From the NCBI GenBank assembly GCA_021202245.1, contig JAJQDK010000107.1, forward strand, positions 1 to 27,283: DNA of 27,283 nt, given 5' to 3'. Shown here piece after piece: positions 22,316-27,283 of the stretch. This DNA is from Clostridiales bacterium. GTDB taxonomy: Bacteria > Bacillota > Clostridia > Oscillospirales > Acutalibacteraceae. A program made the translations under genes and the position numbers. Every line of letters starts with the position of its first letter. Position 1 is the stretch's first letter. Below the pieces are notes generated by a model. It saw only the letters and a list, made by a program, of their open reading frames with translations. It was not told the origin of the DNA and searched no databases.

Positions 22316-24196
22316 TCAGCGGTTGCTTAAATTTTCAATTAACAAAAAGGCGCATCCGTAAGGCGGAATATGAAGCTTGCCGTTTTCAAGACGTGTGCCT
22401 AAAAGCGGGGTGCTGTGAGCATATCCCGGAGGCGGATCTATGACGTTTTCACTGTCGCTTGCATTAAAGCTGCAAAGAAGCGAGGTGTCCTTGTCACGGC
22501 GGATATAAGCCAAATATCTGTCACGGGCATATATATTTATAAAATCGCCGTTCCACAAAGCAGAGCAGGATTTGCGAAGGTTGCCAAGCTCCCGGTGCCA
22601 GCTTATAAGCTCTTGGTTTTCACGTCCCCAAGGATAGCAGCAGCGGTTGAACGGGTCACGATAGCCCTCCATACCTGCCTCATCGCCGTAGTAAACGCAG
22701 GGGAAGCCCGGCAGGGTGTACTGCATTGCAACAGCAACCTTCAAAAGCTTTATGCCGCGGCGGCGCTGTTCGTCCGAAAGACGGGTGTTTGCCTGCCATT
22801 GGCGATCTCTGCCGTTTAAGGGTTCACCGGCAATTACGGTTAAAGCGCGCTCGGTGTCGTGAGTTGAGAGGGAATTCATAAGAACGCGGATTACGGGCGG
22901 CGGATAATTTTCCACCACGCTCATTATCGTATCCATTACATAGCGCGCGTCCTGCCCTCTACAATAGTCGAGGATTGCATTGCGGAACACATAGTTCATT
23001 ACCGAGTCAAGCTGCTCGCCGAGCAAAAATCTGCGTCTTGCGCCGTAGCTTTCCTTGTTGCTGGCATCCTCCCAAACTTCGCCCACAATAAAGGCTTCGG
23101 GGTTTTCCTCCTTGACGGATTTTCTGAGATTCTCCATAAATTCATCGGGAAGCTCGTCAGCTACGTCAAGGCGCCATCCGGAATTGCCGCATCTCATCCA
23201 CTTTCTAATAATACCGTCCTTGCCGTTTATATATTCATTAAACGCAGGGTCGGTTTCGTTTACCTCGGGCAGGGTGTAAAAGCCCCACCACGAGTTGTAA
23301 TTGTCGGGCCACCAGTTGAATTTATACCAACTGAAATAAGGCGAGCTTTGGTCACGGTAGGCGCCGCCGTCACCGTATCTTCCGCTGCGGTTAAAGTAAA
23401 CGCTGTCGCTGCCGGTATGCGAAAATACGCCGTCGTTAATTATATGAATACCGCGCTTTTTGGCTTCTGCGCACAGAGTTTTAAAATCCTCCTCGGTGCC
23501 GAGAATCGGGTCAATATGGGAGTAATCTCCGGTGTCATAGCGATGGTTGGAATACGCCTCGTTGACAGGGTTCAGATAAATACAGCTGACTCCCAGGTTT
23601 TCCAGGTAGTCAAGCTTTTGGGTAATTCCCTTTAAATCGCCCATAAAAAAGTCGCTGTTGGTGATTTCGCCGTGTTCGTTAGGCTGCCACTGCGGAAGAG
23701 CATACCAATCTGTGTTGCGCTGATAATCGGTGCGCTTAATGTCCTTTTCCTCTCCGCTGAAGTTGAACCTGTCGGGGAAAATCTGATACATAACGCCGCC
23801 GACGGGCCAGCGGGGAGTTTCAAAGCCTTTTTTATAGCAGGTGATTTGCCAGCTTCTGCCGGGGAAATTTTCAATGGAGCTGATACGATATGCGTCAGAC
23901 GGAACAAGATATTTTAAGCCCTGCACGGTTTCCATTTTAAAGCTGTACCAATACAGTCCTATTCTGTCGGGAGTAAAGTCACATTCCCAAATTTCCGTGT
24001 CGTCGTCAAAGGTGCCGCACCAATAAAGGGTTGTGAACATCCAGTTGTAATCATAATCGTATTTGACGCACAATTCCGCTTTTTGAGTGTATAGATCTCT
24101 CGGTAAAAGTATTCTAAGGTGAATTTGCGTTCCCTGCTCCACCGCGCCGAACGGCGAGCGATAATAAACCTTTCTTGAATTAAACGGAACGGGCAT
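22316..24196 (-). CDS. GH13 alpha-glucan hydrolase, neopullulanase/cyclomaltodextrinase-like
   Basis: 626 residues starting at the ATG preceded by AGGAAGTGA; the frame stays open for 26 more codons upstream but without a ribosome site. An N-terminal beta domain (about 1-125) of the CBM34 kind precedes the (beta/alpha)8 barrel. The catalytic set is complete: nucleophile Asp344 in GWRLDVADE, acid/base Glu373 in VGEVWED and transition-state Asp447 in STHDTERA. YYGDEAGMEGYRDP and YPWGRENQ are typical of the GH13_20 group. No signal peptide, so it should act on imported maltodextrins in the cytoplasm. It is a single-gene unit with its own promoter and terminator. Alternative: a related maltogenic amylase. 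Confidence 0.9.
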   Translation of the reverse strand: MPVPFNSRKVYYRSPFGAVEQGTQIHLRILLPRDLYTQKAELCVKYDYDYNWMFTTLYWCGTFDDDTEIWECDFTPDRIGLYWYSFKMETVQGLKYLVPSDAYRISSIENFPGRSWQITCYKKGFETPRWPVGGVMYQIFPDRFNFSGEEKDIKRTDYQRNTDWYALPQWQPNEHGEITNSDFFMGDLKGITQKLDYLENLGVSCIYLNPVNEAYSNHRYDTGDYSHIDPILGTEEDFKTLCAEAKKRGIHIINDGVFSHTGSDSVYFNRSGRYGDGGAYRDQSSPYFSWYKFNWWPDNYNSWWGFYTLPEVNETDPAFNEYINGKDGIIRKWMRCGNSGWRLDVADELPDEFMENLRKSVKEENPEAFIVGEVWEDASNKESYGARRRFLLGEQLDSVMNYVFRNAILDYCRGQDARYVMDTIMSVVENYPPPVIRVLMNSLSTHDTERALTVIAGEPLNGRDRQWQANTRLSDEQRRRGIKLLKVAVAMQYTLPGFPCVYYGDEAGMEGYRDPFNRCCYPWGRENQELISWHRELGNLRKSCSALWNGDFINIYARDRYLAYIRRDKDTSLLCSFNASDSENVIDPPPGYAHSTPLLGTRLENGKLHIPPYGCAFLLIENLSNR

Positions 24197-24315
24197 AAAA
24201 TCACTTCCTATTACAATAATATTCTGCAAATTTTTATTTGTCAGCGCAGCCGAAACAAATTTATTTGCGTTCAATTACTTAAAAATAAGCCATATTACAA
24301 TCCGTATTTCTATTT

Positions 24316-24344
24316 ATTATAGCACAATAATGCAAGCTTTTCAA
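24316..24344 (-). promoter_or_regulatory. Promoter of the GH13 gene
   Basis: Read on minus: TTGAAA (24339-24344), a 17-base spacer and a perfect TATAAT (24316-24321) with a TG extended -10. About 120 bases of leader precede the ATG. Confidence 0.75.
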
Positions 24345-24350
24345 CTCAGA

Positions 24351-24382
24351 AAACTTTGTCAAATTTAATCTAAACTTTGTCA
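24351..24382. promoter_or_regulatory. Two direct AAACTTTGTCA repeats, candidate operator
   Basis: Identical 11-base copies at 24351-24361 and 24372-24382, start to start 21 bases, i.e. two helical turns. They lie just upstream of the -35 of the GH13 promoter, where an activator would bind. Confidence 0.45.
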
Positions 24383-24565
24383 TACTGCAAAATAACGCAA
24401 TAGATATTACAATATGTTACAATCTCGGCTTCGGACTTTAATATTTTTAAAAATTATATTATAATTTAATATGGATATTTATAAAATTGTTTTAAATTGC
24501 AGCAAAGCGGGTCGGACTTTCTTAATCCGGTTCGGCGATTTGGACAGTAAAGGAGAGGTGTTTGT

Positions 24566-25093
24566 ATGCCTAAAAAAAGAGTGAGCGTTCAGATTGAGGG
24601 CAGAAACTATACCCTGATTACCCCCGATGACGAGAAGTATGTCAGGGAGGTTGCCAAAGAGGTTGTGAGCTGTATCCGCAAAGCGGCTCAGAACAGCAAG
24701 CAGCTTGACACCCGTGACTGTGCGGTGCTTGCCGCACTGGATTTTTGCGACGACAGAAACAAGGCAATGAAAAAGAACAGCGACATTGTTCAAAAGGCGG
24801 ATAAGATAATCCGTCAGACCAACGACCTTAATAAGCTGTGCGCAGAATATAAGGAGAAGCTTGCCGAGGCGATTAACGAAAACACCAAGCTTGTAAAAAG
24901 GGTAAAGGAGCTGGAGGAAAAGCTCGAGTCGGCTTCAAGGCAGAACGGCGGGAGCAATCGGACGCAATCAAATGCTCAAAAAGCCTCCGAAAAGACGGAA
25001 GAGGAAATAAGGAACGAAAAGCTTTTGAACTGCGTGCCGATGAAGCAGGTTTCGCTTTTTGACGACGACGGCGAAAAGAATGAAAAAAATTGA
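24566..25093 (+). CDS. zapA: Cell division protein ZapA
   Basis: 175 residues. The N-terminal 95 residues form the ZapA domain: KKRVSVQIEGRNYTL, a helix with YVREVAKEV, then DCAVLAALDFCDD. Next is a long Lys/Glu coiled coil (about 95-145) and a Gln/Ser/Asn linker. ZapA dimers or tetramers cross-link FtsZ protofilaments at the division site. The protein is longer than the roughly 85-110 residues of Bacillus or Escherichia ZapA because of the extended coiled coil and the tail ending in SLFDDDGEKNEKN. ATG 24566 follows GGAGAGG (24552-24558). The 3' end overlaps the U32 gene by 14 bases, a pairing I recall in other Clostridia. Confidence 0.88.
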   Translation: MPKKRVSVQIEGRNYTLITPDDEKYVREVAKEVVSCIRKAAQNSKQLDTRDCAVLAALDFCDDRNKAMKKNSDIVQKADKIIRQTNDLNKLCAEYKEKLAEAINENTKLVKRVKELEEKLESASRQNGGSNRTQSNAQKASEKTEEEIRNEKLLNCVPMKQVSLFDDDGEKNEKN

Positions 25094-27143
25094 GATACTC
25101 GCTCCGGCAGGCGGATTTGAAAGCGTTACGGCTGCCGTAAGAAGCGGAGCGGATGCGGTGTATGTGGGGGAAAAGCAGTTTTCCGCACGCAGCGCCGCTC
25201 AGAATTTTGACTTTGAAGAGCTGAAGGCAGCCGCTGCGTACTGCCATATTCACGGAGTTAAGCTGTACGTGACGATTAACACGCTTGTGTTCGACGATGA
25301 GCTTGAACAGCTAAAAAACGCAGTTATTGCGGCGGCAAAAGCGGATGCGGACGCCCTGATTGTGCAGAATATGGGCGTTGCAAGGCTTGCAAGAGAAACA
25401 GTCCCGGAGCTTCCGCTTCACGCATCAACTCAAATGAGCGTTCATACAGTTTCCGGCGTTCGGGCGCTGTACGAGGAGGGCTTTAAGCGAGTGGTGCTCG
25501 CCCGTGAGATGAGCCGTGAGGAAATCATCAAGGCGTCCGAGGTGCCCGTGGAGCTTGAGGTTTTTGTACACGGGGCGCTGTGTATGAGCGTTTCGGGTCA
25601 GTGTTATTTCAGCGCAATGCTCGGCTCACGCAGCGGAAACAGAGGCGCTTGCGCCCAGACGTGCAGGCTGCCGTTTTCCGTGGGAAACCAAAGGGACGGT
25701 TATGCGCTCAGTCTGAAGGATAACAGCTTGATAGGCCATATAGGCGAGCTTGAAAAAATCGGAGTTGCATCGGCTAAAATCGAGGGCAGGATGAAGCGAC
25801 CGGAGTATGTGGCTGCGGCGGTGCGTGCCTACCGTGAACAGCGTGACCTCGGTGCGGTCAGCGAAAAAACCGCCGGGCTTCTCAGGGGAGTTTTTTCAAG
25901 AACGGGCTTTACCGACGGATACTACACCTCAAGGCTCGGCGGAGAAATGTTCGGCACACGGACAAAGGAAGATGTTGTGTCGGCAAGCGAAAGGCTGCTT
26001 TCGAAAATACGCCGGAGCTATAAGGACGAAATAAGAAATGTCGCCGTAAACGGAGTTTTTACCGCCAAAACAGGCGAAAAACCGGTGCTTGAAGTGACCG
26101 ACGGAGCCAATCGGGCTGTAGTCACAGCCGATGCTGTGTGTGAAAAGGCGATAAACAGACCTCTTGGCAGGGAAAAGTGCAGAGAACAGCTTTCAAAAAC
26201 AGGCGGCACGGCATATAAATTCAGCTCATTGTCAATAAAAACGGACGATGATATTTCACTTCCGGTTTCATCGCTTAACGCAGTCAGACGAGATGCGCTG
26301 AAAAAGCTTGACGAAATGCGTGAAAATATTCATAATTATGATATAAACGATGTAAAAATAAAAATTCCGCAAAGAAAATCACCGTACGAGGTCGGAAAAA
26401 CCCGCGCAAGGGTAACAGGAACAAAGCTCGGCACGGGATTTAAGGCTTGCGAGCTTGTGTTCGTTCCGCTTTTTGCGGATATTGGAGAAATAAAAAGGCT
26501 AAAAGCCGAGAATTATAACATCGGAGTTGAAATTCCGAGAGGAATGTTCGGCAGGGAGAGCCAAATTGAAGCTCAACTCAAAAAAGTAAAGGAAATAGGA
26601 ATTGACGACGTGCTGTGCCACAATATCGGCGCGCTCTACGCTGCCAAAAGGCTCGGTTTTGTTTTGCACGGAGGATTCGGGCTCAACCTTGTGAATACGT
26701 ATGATTTGCTTTGGGCTGAGGATTACGGCATTAAGGATGTTGAGCTGAGCTTTGAGCTGACCTTCGGCAGGATAAACTCGCTCGGCGCCGATATTCCGAG
26801 AGGCATCATAACCTACGGCTATCTGCCCCTTATGTTGTGCCGCAACTGCCCCGTTAAGAGCACAGGCATAAAATGTAAAACTTGCAAAAATCTGTCAAAA
26901 ATGCAGGATAGAAAAAGTAAGCGTTTTTATTTGAAATGTGACGGAGCCTGTACCGAGGTGCTTAATTGCCTACCTCTTTTTATTGCTCCGGAAGAATTTT
27001 CAAAATTGCGGACGAATTTCAAAATCTTGCGCTTCAGTGTGGAAAACTATGTGGAAAACGTGGAAAACATTGAAGAATTCATCCCGATTTCGATGTTAAA
27101 AGATAAATTCACACGAGGATTATATGTCCGAGGTGTTAAATAG
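25080..27143 (+). CDS. U32-family protein (RlhA/YdcP-like rRNA hydroxylation or putative protease)
   Basis: 687 residues from the ATG at 25080, which gives the standard family start MKKIEILAPAGG; a TTG at 25059 lacks a ribosome site. The U32 signature is EVFVHGALCMSVSGQCYFS (160-178), followed by GNRGACAQTCRLPF and the KIEGRMKRPEYVA motif. The length and the insert between about residues 295 and 420 fit the longer, DUF3656-containing branch typified by Escherichia coli YdcP/RlhA, which is needed for hydroxylation of a 23S rRNA cytidine; older names call these collagenases. The C-terminal third has a Cys cluster (CRNC, CKTC, CDGAC) that may hold a metal or Fe-S site. Translation is probably coupled to zapA through the overlap. 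Exact activity is uncertain. Confidence 0.87.
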   Translation: MKKIEILAPAGGFESVTAAVRSGADAVYVGEKQFSARSAAQNFDFEELKAAAAYCHIHGVKLYVTINTLVFDDELEQLKNAVIAAAKADADALIVQNMGVARLARETVPELPLHASTQMSVHTVSGVRALYEEGFKRVVLAREMSREEIIKASEVPVELEVFVHGALCMSVSGQCYFSAMLGSRSGNRGACAQTCRLPFSVGNQRDGYALSLKDNSLIGHIGELEKIGVASAKIEGRMKRPEYVAAAVRAYREQRDLGAVSEKTAGLLRGVFSRTGFTDGYYTSRLGGEMFGTRTKEDVVSASERLLSKIRRSYKDEIRNVAVNGVFTAKTGEKPVLEVTDGANRAVVTADAVCEKAINRPLGREKCREQLSKTGGTAYKFSSLSIKTDDDISLPVSSLNAVRRDALKKLDEMRENIHNYDINDVKIKIPQRKSPYEVGKTRARVTGTKLGTGFKACELVFVPLFADIGEIKRLKAENYNIGVEIPRGMFGRESQIEAQLKKVKEIGIDDVLCHNIGALYAAKRLGFVLHGGFGLNLVNTYDLLWAEDYGIKDVELSFELTFGRINSLGADIPRGIITYGYLPLMLCRNCPVKSTGIKCKTCKNLSKMQDRKSKRFYLKCDGACTEVLNCLPLFIAPEEFSKLRTNFKILRFSVENYVENVENIEEFIPISMLKDKFTRGLYVRGVK

Positions 27144-27179
27144 TCTGTGGGCAATGTTAAAATATAAAATTATTTTTTA

Positions 27180-27229
27180 AAGGAATTATATAAAATTCCT
27201 TATGTGAAAATTACAAAAAAGTAATTTTC
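27180..27229. repeat. Two AT-rich hairpins at the window end
   Basis: AAGGAATT-ATATAA-AATTCCTT (27180-27201) and GAAAATTAC-AAAAAA-GTAATTTTC (27206-27229). The second is a perfect 9-bp stem followed by TTGC rather than a T run. They may end the zapA-U32 transcript. The remaining bases to 27283 are A/T-rich with no gene visible. Confidence 0.45.
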
Positions 27230-27283
27230 TTGCAGGTAATTTTAAAAAAGAAAATAAAAATTATTTATGAAAGAATTATGCAA

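Larger units (their letters stand above)
24197..24565. other. Divergent intergenic region between the GH13 gene and zapA
   Basis: 369 bases, AT-rich, with no gene. It contains the GH13 promoter on minus, two direct AAACTTTGTCA copies, and on plus a TATAAT (24460-24465) that could be the -10 of zapA, though its -35 is poor. The zapA leader contains CGGACTTTCTTAATCCG, a weak hairpin. Confidence 0.6.

Noticed and set aside
27124..27180. 18-codon ORF (MSEVLNSLWAMLKYKIIF) overlapping the end of the U32 gene
   Set aside because: It has a GAGG site, but ends after 18 codons and the downstream sequence is AT-rich and non-coding; no family match. It could be the stub of a broken gene, but nothing supports that.
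1..27283. CRISPR arrays, tRNA or rRNA genes and DnaA-box clusters
   Set aside because: No regularly spaced identical repeats, no tRNA-like cloverleaf or CCA end and no dense TTATCCACA cluster were seen; a TTATCCACGG at the J-gene start is just its coding sequence and start region.

Overview
The window is bacterial chromosomal DNA of Gram-positive Clostridia type, most likely a gut Oscillospirales/Ruminococcus-like organism. This is an inference from protein flavour, from recF-remB next to gyrB and gyrA, strong Shine-Dalgarno sites with frequent TTG/GTG starts, and AT-rich gaps. The recF-gyr cluster usually lies close to oriC, but dnaA, dnaN and the origin are not inside the window. No tRNA, rRNA, CRISPR array or intact transposase was found.

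Layout: (1) 1-7976, all on the plus strand: the 3' part of recF (with an in-frame stop at the very edge), remB, three small uncharacterised genes (two are paired membrane zinc-ribbon-like proteins, one of which has lost half of its cysteines), gyrB, a hotdog thioesterase, gyrA and a lipoprotein. (2) 7977-8224: a gene-free, strongly folded block resembling an orphan IS200/IS605 right end or omega-RNA scaffold, then an HD-domain nucleotidase. (3) 8887-13396: a divergent cell-surface glycosylation module: a YfhO-type membrane protein on minus, and a bactoprenol-sugar GT2 synthase plus a GtrA/GtcA flippase on plus. (4) 13493-16196: a tiny acidic protein, a HAD hydrolase, endonuclease III (nth) and a Cof-type HAD phosphatase. 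(5) 16197-18861: a repeat-rich gap, lepA on minus, and a divergent C_GCAxxG_C_C redox protein. (6) 18984-20891, minus: a J-domain membrane protein followed by an Mrp/ApbC ATPase gene whose frame is broken twice, both times at A homopolymers. (7) 21119-22210: an isolated phage-baseplate-like protein with a BspA-type tail. (8) 22316-24196, minus: an intracellular GH13 enzyme. (9) 24566-27143: zapA overlapping a U32-family protein, then AT-rich non-coding sequence to the end.

Four bidirectional terminators separate the convergent units. Six sigma-A-type promoters with 17-base spacers can be read by eye, most with a TG extended -10. The most interesting items are the structured block at 7985-8130, the complete YfhO/GT2/GtrA triad, the doubly frameshifted mrp, the paired CXXC to CXXY replacement in the small membrane protein, the J-domain protein with an external Thr/Pro stalk, and the lone baseplate-like gene behind a perfect inverted repeat. 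The stop in recF and both mrp shifts could be sequence errors and need read-level checking.
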